From HXMU1428-3 sp965215715 (GTDB taxonomy: Bacteria; Pseudomonadota; Alphaproteobacteria; Rhizobiales; HXMU1428-3): 64,000 nucleotides of DNA. A program made the position numbers and the translations under genes. The notes beneath the pieces were generated by a model that worked only from the letters and a program-made list of their open reading frames with translations, did no database searches and was not told the DNA's origin. The DNA lies in assembly GCA_965215715.1 (NCBI GenBank), contig OZ244129.1:1178001-1242000 (forward strand), read 5' to 3'. Below are positions 53,559 to 63,575 of this stretch, piece after piece; the stretch's first letter is position 1, and every line of letters begins with the position of its first letter.

Positions 53559-54998
53559 ATGACCAACCAAGAAATTCTCATTGCTGATGATGATGCGTCC
53601 ATTCGCACTGTTCTTACCCAGGCCTTGAGCCGGGCTGGTTATTCACCGCGCGCCACCAGCAATGCGGCCACACTCTGGCGCTGGGCCCAGGCAGGAGATG
53701 GAGATTTGATCATTACGGATGTGGTCATGCCGGATGAAAATGCGTTTAATTTAATTCCACAAATTAAAAAACAGCGTCCCGATTTACCCATTATTGTCAT
53801 GAGTGCACAAAACACCATTATGACGGCGATCCAAGCGTCTGAAAAAGGGGCTTTTGATTATCTACCCAAACCATTTGATTTAAAAGAACTCATCAGTGTT
53901 ATAGAGCGGGCCTTAGAAGAGCCTAAAGAGATTACGGCTGCCACATTGCAATCTGGTGATGATGAACAGCTGCCGCTTATTGGCCGCTCGATTGCCATGC
54001 AGGAAATTTACCGAGTTATTGCTCGGGTCATGAAAACTGATTTATCGGTGATGATCCGCGGAGAATCTGGCACGGGCAAGGAACTGGTGGCACGCGCGCT
54101 GCATGATTTTTCAAACCGGGCTTCAGGGCCGTTCATTGCCATCAATATGGCAGCTATTCCGCGCGAATTAATTGAGTCTGAATTGTTCGGCCATGAAAAG
54201 GGCGCCTTTACTGGGGCGCAAGGGCGCCATATTGGCCGCTTTGAGCAAGCTGAAGGGGGCACGCTGTTTCTTGATGAAATTGGCGATATGCCGCTTGAAG
54301 CTCAGACCCGTTTGCTGCGTGTTTTACAAGAAGGCGAATATACCCGTGTTGGTGGGCGTGTGCCTATTAAAACTGATGTACGCATTGTGGCGGCCACACA
54401 CAGAGATTTACAAAAGCTGATTCAAAATGGCAGTTTTCGTGAAGATTTGTTTTATCGGTTAAACGTTGTGCCTATTAACGTGCCGCCTCTGCGCTCCCGG
54501 CTTGATGATATTTCCGATTTAGCTCATCATTTTTTACGCAAAGCTGAAACCCAAGGCTTGCCGGTTAAGCGGTTTGAACCGGATGCGGTTAAGCGGATGC
54601 AAAGCTATCAATGGCCGGGCAATGTTAGAGAGCTTGAAAATTTTGTTCAACGTATCGCTGCTTTGCATCCAGAAGAGGTGATTACCAAAACGTGCATTGA
54701 AGAAGAGCTTGAGCAAACTTCAATCCGCTCTGATCCAATTATCGAACAAGAAAAATCCTTGCCTGACTTTGTGGCCAATTATTTGCAAAGCTATTTTTCT
54801 TCTTATGGCACTGATTTGCCGCCGATTGGTTTGTATGAACGGGTGATCAAACAAGTTGAAAAGCCTTTAATTCTAGCGGCTCTTGCTTCTACCAATGGCA
54901 ATCAAATTAAAGCGTCTGAATTGCTAGGTATTAATCGAAATACCTTGCGGAAAAAGATTAAAGACCTTGAAATTGACTTTCAATTAATCCGTAACTAA
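53559..54998 (+). CDS. ntrC: Nitrogen regulation response regulator NtrC
   Basis: Sigma-54 activator for nitrogen assimilation genes. The receiver domain has phospho-acceptor Asp54 (LIITDVVMPDE) and Lys in YLPKPFDL. The AAA+ domain has Walker A GESGTGKELVA, the sigma-54-contact motif GAFTGA (within GHEKGAFTGAQG) and Walker B GGTLFLDEIGDMP. The C-terminal Fis-type helix-turn-helix is NQIKASELLGINRNTLRKKI. The length, 479 aa, is typical. Confidence 0.97.
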   Translation: MTNQEILIADDDASIRTVLTQALSRAGYSPRATSNAATLWRWAQAGDGDLIITDVVMPDENAFNLIPQIKKQRPDLPIIVMSAQNTIMTAIQASEKGAFDYLPKPFDLKELISVIERALEEPKEITAATLQSGDDEQLPLIGRSIAMQEIYRVIARVMKTDLSVMIRGESGTGKELVARALHDFSNRASGPFIAINMAAIPRELIESELFGHEKGAFTGAQGRHIGRFEQAEGGTLFLDEIGDMPLEAQTRLLRVLQEGEYTRVGGRVPIKTDVRIVAATHRDLQKLIQNGSFREDLFYRLNVVPINVPPLRSRLDDISDLAHHFLRKAETQGLPVKRFEPDAVKRMQSYQWPGNVRELENFVQRIAALHPEEVITKTCIEEELEQTSIRSDPIIEQEKSLPDFVANYLQSYFSSYGTDLPPIGLYERVIKQVEKPLILAALASTNGNQIKASELLGINRNTLRKKIKDLEIDFQLIRN

Positions 54999-55359
54999 TT
55001 AGCGACAGGTCAATCTCTAAAAAGAGGCTCCACAGCTTATTAACATTGTTTTCGATTTTTTTGGCAAATGCCCTTTTTGTTGCCATAATACCCCAGTTAG
55101 TGTCATGTAAACATCATTGTGGACAGCGACATACGAAGCATTAAAAAGAACTTGTCTTTTATGCAAAAAACTGTCACTCATGAGCAACAGGCTTTTGGTG
55201 AGGCTTTCTAACAACAATATAAAAAATAATAAGAAATAGAACAGTTAAATCGTTGAGCAAAAGAGGGATTTACTTTTTTCAACCGAGGCAAGAGATTGCT
55301 TTGTTATTCGTAAAAAGTCTTTGTCTCTCTTTAAAGGTTTTATAAGTTTTGGGTACCCT
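54999..55359. other. ntrC-ntrY intergenic region
   Basis: About 360 bases of AT-rich sequence. It has a short CTCT/AGAG stem directly behind ntrC and a GGCAA/TTGCC inverted repeat near 55061-55082. I looked for a sigma-54 -24/-12 pair and found none with correct spacing. It presumably holds the ntrYX promoter. No gene is seen. Confidence 0.35.
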
Positions 55360-57726
55360 ATGCCATCTGAGAATAGCGTCATAGAGCAGCAGCAGATAAA
55401 AGGCGATCAAGAGATTGCTCCTTCATCAAAAGCTGAACCAAAAATAACGCCCAAAAGCGGTAAAATGGGCAAAATCAGACCCTCTATTGACCGTCCGTTA
55501 TTATTCAGAGCGGGCCTTATAACAGTTGTCTTGGCTTTGTTGTCTGCCATTGTCACTTTTCTCATTCTAACCGGTCTTACGTCTATCGCGCCTTCAGACA
55601 ATGTTGTGGTTACGGTTTTGATGATCAACTGCGCGCTTATCATGGCGCTAGTGGCCATTGTGGTTTGGCAAATCTATTTGTTATGGAAAGATCGTAAGGG
55701 CCATACAGCTGGTGCTGAGTTACACATTCGTATTGTTAGTTTGTTTTCATTAATCGCTTTGTTACCAGCGATTATTTTGGCTATTTTTGCCAGCTTTTCT
55801 CTTGACCAACGGTTAGACTATTGGTTTTCCAAGCGCATTAACTCAATCATTAACAGTTCTGGTGATGTGGCGAGTTCTTTTCTGGATGAGCATGGGCAAG
55901 TGATCCGTTCAGATATCTTGGCGATGGCGACAGATGTTGACGCGGGCTGGGAAGGGCTTAATGGGAATAAAGAAAAATTCACCCAATTGCTGACCTCGCA
56001 AACGGCCTTGCGTACTTTGCAAATGGCCTATGTGTTTAAAAATGATGGCACCATCTTAGCTGAAGCGGCAACAGAACCTGATCGGCCGTTATCATTTCCC
56101 AATCCATTGATTATGGCCTCTGTTAATGCTGGTAAAGTGGTGATCATTCCGCCTGGGCCAACCAATGAGCTGGGAGCGATTAAAAGGTTAGAGAAAATTC
56201 CTGACGCTTACTTGTATGTTTATCGCCAGGTTAATCAAAACGTGATCAAACACCTTAATCGAACCAGAGAGCATATTAACGCGTATAAGGCTTTGCAAAA
56301 TAACAGGGCCGGCATTCAATTGGCTTTTGGTTTGATGTATGTGTTGATTGCCATGATTTTATTGTTGGCAGCTGTTTGGTTGGGAATTTGGCTTGCCAAC
56401 CGCATCATTGCGCCCATTCGGGAGCTGATTAGGGCGGCGCAAAATGTATCTGACGGCGACCTGGATTCTCAAGTTGAGGTGACCAAACAAGATGGTGATG
56501 TGGGTCACTTGGGAGCCACATTTAACAATATGACCTGTCAATTGCGCCAGCAACGCTCCAATTTAATGGAGGCCAATCAAACAATTGATGAGAGGCGCCG
56601 GTTTATTGAAGCGGTGCTTTCAAGTGTAAGTGCAGGGATCATCGGGGCCGATTTGAACGGTAAGATTAATTTGGTCAATAAAAGCGCTGGCAATCACTTG
56701 GCCAAGGATGAAATTGATATTGTTGGCCAAAATTTAAAATCGGCCATTCCAGAGATATATGAGGTTTGGCAGGAATTGAAACGCCATGAAAAGGCGTTTT
56801 CTGAACAACAAATCACGCTCATGGTCAATGATGTTGAACGCAGTTTTGCCGTGCGGGTAACTGAAGAGCGCTCTGATGAGCAAGATTATGGCTTTGTGAT
56901 TACCTTTGATGATATCACTGAACTGGTCAGTGCTGAGCGCAACAGTGCCTGGTCAGACATTGCCCGCCGGATTGCTCATGAGATTAAAAACCCTCTCACC
57001 CCGATCCAGCTGTCAGCAGAGCGCATTCGCCGCAAATATGGTGACAAACTGTCTGATGACCGTGAGGTGTTTGATAAGTGTACTGACACGATCATCCGGC
57101 AAGTGGCAGACATTGGCCGAATGGTTGATGAATTTTCCTCTTTCGCCCGCTTGCCGACACCAACCATGGAATTTCAAGATTTACGCGATGTGGTCACCGA
57201 AGCGGTGTTTTTATTCCAGGTCAGTGAAAGCAAAATAGACTTTAAAATCGATGTTCCCAAAGATCCGGCCATTGCTTATTTTGACAGGCGCTTGATTAAC
57301 CAGGCGATTACCAACCTGGTTAAAAATGCCAGTGAAGCGATTGAGACGGCCAATGAAGGCGAAGAATATGTTAAAGGCAAAATCATCACCAAACTGAATG
57401 TGATTGATGATTGGATCCATATTGATGTGATTGATAATGGTTGTGGTTTGCCTAAAAACAAGCGCAATCGGTTAACCGAGCCTTATATGACCACCCGTGA
57501 AAAAGGAACTGGTCTAGGGTTGGCCATTGTGCAACGCATTATTGAACAACATGGGGGCTCTTTGCGTCTTGCAGATGCACCTGTGACAAAAAACAGAAAG
57601 AGCGGTGCTAAAATCAGCCTGGTCTTTCCTTTAACCAAACCAACTCAAGTGAAAAAAGATGAACCCTCTGGGTCTAAACAACCAAAAGAGAGTTCACAGC
57701 CAAGCGCCGTTCCGCTGGCAAATTAA
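55360..57726 (+). CDS. ntrY: Sensor histidine kinase NtrY
   Basis: Membrane kinase paired with NtrX, linked in alphaproteobacteria to nitrogen, redox and envelope responses. Three N-terminal membrane helices (about residues 45-140) are followed by a periplasmic domain of roughly 180 residues and another helix (about 325-350). HAMP (IIAPIRELIRAAQNVSDGDL), PAS, phosphoacceptor IARRIAHEIKNPLTPIQLSA and the ATPase domain (LVKNASEAI, DNGCGLP, GTGLGLAIVQR) follow. I chose the ATG at 55360 (788 aa); a TTG at 55321 would add 13 residues. Confidence 0.95.
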   Translation: MPSENSVIEQQQIKGDQEIAPSSKAEPKITPKSGKMGKIRPSIDRPLLFRAGLITVVLALLSAIVTFLILTGLTSIAPSDNVVVTVLMINCALIMALVAIVVWQIYLLWKDRKGHTAGAELHIRIVSLFSLIALLPAIILAIFASFSLDQRLDYWFSKRINSIINSSGDVASSFLDEHGQVIRSDILAMATDVDAGWEGLNGNKEKFTQLLTSQTALRTLQMAYVFKNDGTILAEAATEPDRPLSFPNPLIMASVNAGKVVIIPPGPTNELGAIKRLEKIPDAYLYVYRQVNQNVIKHLNRTREHINAYKALQNNRAGIQLAFGLMYVLIAMILLLAAVWLGIWLANRIIAPIRELIRAAQNVSDGDLDSQVEVTKQDGDVGHLGATFNNMTCQLRQQRSNLMEANQTIDERRRFIEAVLSSVSAGIIGADLNGKINLVNKSAGNHLAKDEIDIVGQNLKSAIPEIYEVWQELKRHEKAFSEQQITLMVNDVERSFAVRVTEERSDEQDYGFVITFDDITELVSAERNSAWSDIARRIAHEIKNPLTPIQLSAERIRRKYGDKLSDDREVFDKCTDTIIRQVADIGRMVDEFSSFARLPTPTMEFQDLRDVVTEAVFLFQVSESKIDFKIDVPKDPAIAYFDRRLINQAITNLVKNASEAIETANEGEEYVKGKIITKLNVIDDWIHIDVIDNGCGLPKNKRNRLTEPYMTTREKGTGLGLAIVQRIIEQHGGSLRLADAPVTKNRKSGAKISLVFPLTKPTQVKKDEPSGSKQPKESSQPSAVPLAN

Positions 57727-57788
57727 GCAAAGCGTTTAGAAAAGCGCTTAATAATTAAAGAGTTATAAGACGTTAATAGGGTTATATA

Positions 57789-59192
57789 ATGATTTCAGAT
57801 ATTCTGATTGTCGATGATGAAGCAGACATTCGAGAACTCGTTTCAGGAATTTTAGAAGATGAGGGTTATAGCACCAGGCTGGCTAAAAACAGTGATGAAG
57901 CGCTATCATCTGTTGAAGAACGCAAGCCCCATTTGGTCATCTTAGACATCTGGCTACAGGGCAGCCGTATGGATGGTTTGGAAGTGTTAAACCAGATGAA
58001 GAAACGTCATCCCGATTTGCCAATTGTCATCATTTCTGGTCATGGCAATGTTGAAACGGCGGTGACGGCGATTAAACTTGGTGCTTATGATTATGTTGAA
58101 AAACCATTTAAAGCTGACCGCTTGCTGTTGATCACATCGCGGGCACTTGAAGCATCAAAACTGCGCCGAGAGAATAAAGAATTAAAGGAAAAAAGCACTC
58201 AAAGTAGCGACTTGATTGGTATTTCTGCGGCTATTACAGGTTTGAAACAAAAGATTGAAAAAGTCGCTCCGACCAATAGCCGCGTTATGTTTACCGGACC
58301 ATCTGGTTGCGGCAAGGAATTGGCTGCCCGGGTGATGCATGAAAAATCTTTACGCCCGACGGGTCCTTTTGTGGTCCTTAATGCGGCCGTGATGGCCCCT
58401 GACCGGATGGAAGAAGAACTGTTTGGCATGGAAGGTGATGGCGGCTTTGCGCGCAAAGTTGGTGCGCTAGAAGAGGCCCACGGTGGCACTTTGTTCATTG
58501 ATGATGTTGCTGATATGCCTATGGAGACACAAGGTAAAATTTTACGAGTGCTGGTTGAACAACGTTTTCAAAGGGTTCGCGGGGATCGCAAAGTTGAGGT
58601 GGATGTCCGGATCATGTCATCGACCAGCAAAAATCTAAGCCATGAAATGCAAGAAGGGCGTTTTAGAGAAGATCTCTATCATCGTTTGTCTGTGGTGCCA
58701 ATTAAAGTGCCTGGCTTATCAGAGCGCCGAGAAGATATCCCGGAATTAATTGATTATTTTATGACCCAAATTTCCAATTCAGCCGGATTGCCCAAACGGC
58801 GCATTGGTGATGATGCGATGGCTATATTGCAAACCAATGAATGGCCAGGCAACATTCGCCAATTGCATAATATGGTTGAACGGATCATGATTCTGGCTGA
58901 AGGTGATCCTAATATTAGTGTTTCAGCTGATATGTTGCCTGATGATGTTGGTAATTCTGTTCCCTTTGCCAATGGGGCTGGGAGCGGTGAGCATTTCATG
59001 TCTTTGCCCTTGCGCGAGGCAAGGGAGATTTTTGAGCGAGAATATTTGGTGGCCCAGATTAATCGCTTTGGCGGCAATATATCGCGCACAGCGGAATTTG
59101 TTGGCATGGAGCGTTCAGCTCTGCATAGAAAATTAAGAGCGCTGGGGGTTAATTCTTCAGAGCGCCAAAACTTAAAAGCAGAAACAAGTTAA
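57789..59192 (+). CDS. ntrX: Response regulator NtrX
   Basis: Partner of NtrY. Receiver domain: Asp53 (VILDIWLQGS) and Lys105 (YVEKPFKAD). AAA+ domain: Walker A GPSGCGKELAA (about 170-180) and Walker-B-like TLFIDDVADMP. The place where NtrC has GAFTGA reads EGDGGFARKVG (about 215-225), so contact with sigma-54 is not expected. This matches what is known of NtrX proteins of this class, which act otherwise. The Fis-type C-terminal helix-turn-helix (NISRTAEFVGMERSALHRKL) is intact. The length is 467 aa. Confidence 0.95.
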   Translation: MISDILIVDDEADIRELVSGILEDEGYSTRLAKNSDEALSSVEERKPHLVILDIWLQGSRMDGLEVLNQMKKRHPDLPIVIISGHGNVETAVTAIKLGAYDYVEKPFKADRLLLITSRALEASKLRRENKELKEKSTQSSDLIGISAAITGLKQKIEKVAPTNSRVMFTGPSGCGKELAARVMHEKSLRPTGPFVVLNAAVMAPDRMEEELFGMEGDGGFARKVGALEEAHGGTLFIDDVADMPMETQGKILRVLVEQRFQRVRGDRKVEVDVRIMSSTSKNLSHEMQEGRFREDLYHRLSVVPIKVPGLSERREDIPELIDYFMTQISNSAGLPKRRIGDDAMAILQTNEWPGNIRQLHNMVERIMILAEGDPNISVSADMLPDDVGNSVPFANGAGSGEHFMSLPLREAREIFEREYLVAQINRFGGNISRTAEFVGMERSALHRKLRALGVNSSERQNLKAETS

Positions 59193-59220
59193 AGAGGCGC
59201 TCTTTTAAAGCATAAATCTT

Positions 59221-60597
59221 ATGAAAGTTATTATATGCGGGGCTGGTCAGGTTGGCTATGGAATTGCAGAACGCTTGGCCGCAGAAAATAATGACGTTGC
59301 TGTCATTGATAATTCCCCCCAACTCGTTCAGCGAGTGAATGATACTTTGGATGTTAGGGGCTATCTTGGTCATGGCTCTCAGCCGGTCACCTTGGATGAA
59401 GTGGGTGCGCGCGATGCGGACATGATTATTGCAGTGACCCTTTATGATGAAGTGAATATGGTGGCCTGCCAGGTAGCCCACTCGTTATTTGGCATTCCAA
59501 CAAAAATTGCCCGCATCCGCGCTCAAAGTTATTTAGAACCTCATTGGCAAGACCTGTTCACACGTGATCATATGCCGATTGATGTTATTATTTCGCCTGA
59601 AATTGAGGTTGGTGAAATGGTGTTGCGCCGTTTGGGGCTGCCAGGGGCTTTTGAAGCTGTTAATTTCTTGGAGAACCAAGTCACGCTTATTGGGGTTTCA
59701 TGTGATGGGGATTGCCCGGTCATTGATACGCCCTTGCGTCAACTGACAGAACTGTTCCCTGATTTAGCTGCACTTGTGGTGGCGGTATCTCGAGATGGTA
59801 AATTATTCGTGCCGGGGAGTGATGATACACTAGAGGCAGGCGATGATGCTTATCTTGTTGCCATGACGAGCCAAGTTGAACGCACTTTGAAAATTTTTGG
59901 GCATTCTGAGAAGACGGCTCAACGTGTCATCATTGCAGGTGGGGGCAATATTGGTCTTTATGTTGCCAACAAGCTGGAAGAGGGAGCCGGTAATCGGCGC
60001 GCTAAAATTGTTGAACTTGACCGGGCGCGGGCCATTTCCATTGCTGAAATGCTTGACCGGACTGTTGTTCTTAATGGCAGTGCTTTGAGTGAGGAAATTT
60101 TAAAAGAAGCCGATGTTACTCAGGCTGACACGCTTATTGCTGTGACCAATGATGACCAGGTCAATATATTGTCGTCAGTTTTGGCGCGGCGCTTGGGCTG
60201 CGAGCGCAATTTATGTTTGGTCAATAATTTGGCTTATATGCCGCTTGTTCGCTCTCTTAATATCGGGGATAGTATTAATCCGCGGGCAATCACTGTTTCA
60301 CGTATTTTGCAGCATGTTCGGCGGGGGCGGATCCGCGGGGTTCATTCGGTACAAAATGGAGCCGGGGAAGTGATCGAGGCTGAAGCGCTGGAAACATCAC
60401 CGCTTATAGGGGTGCCTTTAAAAGAGTTAGAATTGCCAAGCGGGATTCGCATTGGGGCAGTCCTTAGAGGCCAAGAGGTTCTTATACCCAATGGAACCAC
60501 AGAAATCCGTGCGAATGATCGAATTGTCATATTCTCCTTGGCAGAAAGTGTACGAGCTGTTGAGCAATTTTTCCGTGTAAGCCTGGAATATTTTTAA
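59221..60597 (+). CDS. trkA: Trk system potassium transporter regulatory protein TrkA
   Basis: Cytosolic NAD(H)/nucleotide-binding subunit that gates TrkH. It has two tandem RCK units: KVIICGAGQVGYGIAERLA at residue 2 onward and RVIIAGGGNIGLYVANKLE at about 237, each followed by a TrkA-C domain (GVPLKELELPSGIRIGAVLR at the end). The length, 458 aa, is normal. It lies 28 bases after ntrX and 78 bases before trkH. The ntrX-trkA linkage is common in alphaproteobacteria. Confidence 0.96.
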   Translation: MKVIICGAGQVGYGIAERLAAENNDVAVIDNSPQLVQRVNDTLDVRGYLGHGSQPVTLDEVGARDADMIIAVTLYDEVNMVACQVAHSLFGIPTKIARIRAQSYLEPHWQDLFTRDHMPIDVIISPEIEVGEMVLRRLGLPGAFEAVNFLENQVTLIGVSCDGDCPVIDTPLRQLTELFPDLAALVVAVSRDGKLFVPGSDDTLEAGDDAYLVAMTSQVERTLKIFGHSEKTAQRVIIAGGGNIGLYVANKLEEGAGNRRAKIVELDRARAISIAEMLDRTVVLNGSALSEEILKEADVTQADTLIAVTNDDQVNILSSVLARRLGCERNLCLVNNLAYMPLVRSLNIGDSINPRAITVSRILQHVRRGRIRGVHSVQNGAGEVIEAEALETSPLIGVPLKELELPSGIRIGAVLRGQEVLIPNGTTEIRANDRIVIFSLAESVRAVEQFFRVSLEYF

Positions 60598-60675
60598 ACC
60601 AATCATGGCGATAAAACCGGTGAGCAATAAAGGGCAAAAATACCTCAAACGAATTTTGGGCAAAGAGATGCTGGC

Positions 60676-62148
60676 ATGAACGGCTATTCATTGGGATATA
60701 TTTATGGCTGGGCGCTGGCAGTGTTTTCCGTCTCTGTTTTACCGCCTATTTTGCTTGCTTTTGCAGAACAAGAACAAACTACCTTGGCCGGTTTCCTTGT
60801 CACAGGGCTGATTGCCAGTTTTATTGGCGGGGCGCTTATTATTGCGCTCAAGGGGCGCACGCTTGATTTAAACCGGCGTGAGAAAATACTGCTGATTGTT
60901 TGTGTTTGGATTGTTTACATCCTACTTGCTGCTATCCCTTTTGAGGCCTCTCAAGCTTTGCCAAGCCGGTTAAATGCCATTTTTGAATCGGCCTCAGCGC
61001 TTACCACAACAGGGGCAACGGTGCTTTATGAAGTGGTCAATCAACCTAAATCAATTTTACTTTGGCGGGCCCAACTTCAATGGATTGGTGGGTTTCTAAC
61101 GCTTTTAACAGGAACCTATTTGCTTGTGCGCATTTGGGGCGCTGAGCGGGCTGAGCGAGAAATTTTTAAATCTCCGACTGACAGGGCTGATAGCATTTCG
61201 CATTTATTGGCAACGATTAAATTGATCGCTCCGATTTATGTTGGGCTTAGCGTGTTCTTTGTTCTGGGGTTGCTGTTTTGTGGGTTTTCCTTTTTTGATG
61301 CGGTAACTTTGGTTATGTCCACAATCTCTACAGGGGGGATGTTGCCAAGAGAAGGCGCAATGATGACATATGGCAGTGTTGGCGCTTTATATATTTTAAG
61401 TCTCACAATGTTTTTTGGGGCTATCAGCATTTTATGGAGCAATTTTTTAATCAAGCAGCAATGGTCAAACCTCAAGACATTTAAAGAGCCGTTTTGGATT
61501 GGCGGGGCTATTTTGTTTGTTGCGTTTTTGATTTTGTGGATTAAATTTCAATTTAATGAAAACCGCGAATTTTTAACTCTTTACCGAGAAATAGGCAGTG
61601 CTCTTTTTGATGCCAGTTCGTTAATATCAACCACGGGTGTTGGGTCTAATTCTCAAAGCTTGTTTTGGTTGCCAGCCCCGCTCATATTGGTGCTTATATT
61701 GATTGGCGGTGGGATGTTGTCGACTGCGGGGGGCATTAAATTTTCTCGCTTGATGTTAATGTTTCGCCAATCAAGAGGTGAGTTAAGGTCTCTTATCTAT
61801 CCTCACGAAGTGCGCCCACTTTATTTTAGTAAAGAAGAAAAAGATTATAAATATCTGTCTACCATTTGGGTAACGTTTGGGTTAGCCATTTTATTGTTGG
61901 TGCTCCTTGCCACTTTTTTAGCCTTCTATGGTTTGGGTTTACAGGCTGCCCTTTTTACAGCTGCCAGTGTCTTGGCCAATTGCGGCCCTTGTTTGGGGCA
62001 AGTGGAAAGTGCTCATGCTATTGGTGCCCTTCCTTTTGTTGAATTCGACCAACCGGTAAAAATAGCCCTTATTGTTGCTATGATTGTTGGGCGACTTGAA
62101 TTTTTAGTTGCTTTGAGTTTGCTGCACATTTCTTTTTGGCGCCATTAA
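60676..62148 (+). CDS. trkH: TrkH family potassium uptake protein
   Basis: Inner-membrane potassium channel subunit of 490 aa. The four pore-loop repeats each show the selectivity glycine context: TTTGATVLYE, STISTGGMLPREG, STTGVGSNSQS and ANCGPCLGQ. Ten or so membrane helices. It pairs with TrkA encoded just upstream. The length and motifs are normal. Confidence 0.94.
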   Translation: MNGYSLGYIYGWALAVFSVSVLPPILLAFAEQEQTTLAGFLVTGLIASFIGGALIIALKGRTLDLNRREKILLIVCVWIVYILLAAIPFEASQALPSRLNAIFESASALTTTGATVLYEVVNQPKSILLWRAQLQWIGGFLTLLTGTYLLVRIWGAERAEREIFKSPTDRADSISHLLATIKLIAPIYVGLSVFFVLGLLFCGFSFFDAVTLVMSTISTGGMLPREGAMMTYGSVGALYILSLTMFFGAISILWSNFLIKQQWSNLKTFKEPFWIGGAILFVAFLILWIKFQFNENREFLTLYREIGSALFDASSLISTTGVGSNSQSLFWLPAPLILVLILIGGGMLSTAGGIKFSRLMLMFRQSRGELRSLIYPHEVRPLYFSKEEKDYKYLSTIWVTFGLAILLLVLLATFLAFYGLGLQAALFTAASVLANCGPCLGQVESAHAIGALPFVEFDQPVKIALIVAMIVGRLEFLVALSLLHISFWRH

Positions 62149-62180
62149 TTTTAGGCGCTGAACCTGTAGAAAGTTTACCT

Positions 62181-63044
62181 ATGAGCCGGATCATTTACGT
62201 TAATGGTTGTTATTATCCTTATCACCAAGCCTGTTTGCATGTTGAAGATAGGGCGACTTTGTTTGCTGATGCTGTCTATGAGGTTATCGAAGTTAAAGAT
62301 GGCTTGCGGGTTGACGAACAGAGCCATTTAAAACGGTTAGGGCGTTCGTTAAAAGAGCTCAAAATCACACCGCGTTTTTCTATTGATGGTCTTGCCTTTG
62401 TGATTAGAGAAGTGGTGCGGCGCAACCGTGTGCGAAACGGGTTTGTTTATCTGCAAATTAGCCGCGGCATTGCCAAGCGTGACTTTGTTTTTCCTGACAG
62501 ACAAACAACGCCTTGTTCTGTTACCATTTTTGCACGCAGCAAATCACAAGATTTATTTGATGCCAGTGCTCAAAAAGGGATTAAAGTGATTACTTGCCCT
62601 GATATTCGCTGGGCACGTCCAGATATTAAGACAACAGCGCTTGTTGCAAGCGTTTTAGCGCGCCAACAAGCCAAAGAGTGTGGCGCGCAAGAAGCTTGGC
62701 TTTATAATGAAAATCATGAGATTACAGAAGGGGCAGCCAGTAACGCTTGGATTATCACCAATGAAGGGGACTTAATCACGCACCCAGCTAATGGACAAAT
62801 CTTAAAAGGCATTACACGTGAAGGGGTTATGAGAGCTGCTAAAGAACAAAATTTAACTTATGTGGAGCGTCCCTTTGATGTCAAAGAAGCAAAAATGTCC
62901 AAAGAAGCTTTTATTTCGGCTGCGACAAATTTGGTTATGCCAGTCACTTCCATTGACAAAACAACCATAAGTGGTGGAAAACCAGGGAGAGTAACGCTAC
63001 AATTACGTTCCATTTTCCATGAATTTGCCCTAATGACATCGTAA
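62181..63044 (+). CDS. D-amino-acid transaminase-like class IV aminotransferase
   Basis: A PLP enzyme of fold type IV, 287 aa from the ATG at 62181. It opens IIYVNGCYYPYHQACLHVEDRATLFADAVYEV. The catalytic lysine is in PDIKTTALVASVLARQQAKE, and the cofactor phosphate loop region is ITEGAASNAWII. It resembles D-alanine aminotransferases (Dat), which make D-Ala and D-Glu, but branched-chain aminotransferases and aminodeoxychorismate lyase share the fold, so the substrate is not certain. It lies between trkH and hfq, the usual place for dat in rhizobia. Confidence 0.85.
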   Translation: MSRIIYVNGCYYPYHQACLHVEDRATLFADAVYEVIEVKDGLRVDEQSHLKRLGRSLKELKITPRFSIDGLAFVIREVVRRNRVRNGFVYLQISRGIAKRDFVFPDRQTTPCSVTIFARSKSQDLFDASAQKGIKVITCPDIRWARPDIKTTALVASVLARQQAKECGAQEAWLYNENHEITEGAASNAWIITNEGDLITHPANGQILKGITREGVMRAAKEQNLTYVERPFDVKEAKMSKEAFISAATNLVMPVTSIDKTTISGGKPGRVTLQLRSIFHEFALMTS

Positions 63045-63217
63045 AGAGGTGTAGATTCGCAAGACAGTTTTTGTGAAGGGGGTGTATTTCTAATTAACTA
63101 ATGTAATTGTTAGTCAATAGTTCTGTACCAAGGCCCTATAGATAAAAATTAAGTATTTGTCTTTACGGTCTAAATAATTAATAGTAAATAATGCCATAAC
63201 AAAATAATGGATAAATC

Positions 63218-63466
63218 ATGGGCACCGATAAAAACCAAAACTTACAGGACGCTTTTTTAAATAATGTGCGGAAAAGCAAAACACCACTTACAATTTTCTT
63301 AGTAAATGGAATAAAACTGCAAGGTGTTGTTACCTGGTTTGATAATTTTTGCGTGTTGTTGCGCCGAGACGGGCACTCGCAGCTGGTGTATAAACATGCA
63401 ATTTCAACCATTATGCCAGGACAACCTGTGCAAATGTTTGAAGGGGAGCCAACTGAAGAGAGTTAA
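63218..63466 (+). CDS. hfq: RNA chaperone Hfq
   Basis: Ring-shaped hexamer that matches small RNAs to their targets. The 82-aa product has Sm1 (QDAFLNNVRKSKTPLTIFL, VNGIKLQGVV) and Sm2 with the Hfq-specific YKHAISTI. The short acidic tail is as in other alphaproteobacteria. The ribosome site is weak (a GGA about 10 bases upstream). The 173-base upstream space should hold a promoter, which I could not fix. It precedes hflX, as in E. coli and rhizobia. Confidence 0.97.
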   Translation: MGTDKNQNLQDAFLNNVRKSKTPLTIFLVNGIKLQGVVTWFDNFCVLLRRDGHSQLVYKHAISTIMPGQPVQMFEGEPTEES

Positions 63467-63541
63467 ACCTCTCCTTCTGGGCTTCTTAAAATCATAAGAA
63501 AAATTCAAGTCCCACCACTTAGGTGTGGGATATCACTATTT

Positions 63542-63575
63542 CATTGCCCCCTGTTTGGCATTGCCCCCTATTTGG
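63542..63575. repeat. Tandem 17-base duplication between hfq and hflX
   Basis: CATTGCCCCCTGTTTGG (63542-63558) is followed directly by CATTGCCCCCTATTTGG (63559-63575), with one difference. The second copy forms part of the hairpin at 63560-63581. Confidence 0.75.

Noticed and set aside
54999..55359. A sigma-54 promoter ahead of ntrY
   Set aside because: A TGGC near 55060 and a later TTGCC look suggestive, but the GG to GC spacing is wrong for -24/-12 elements.
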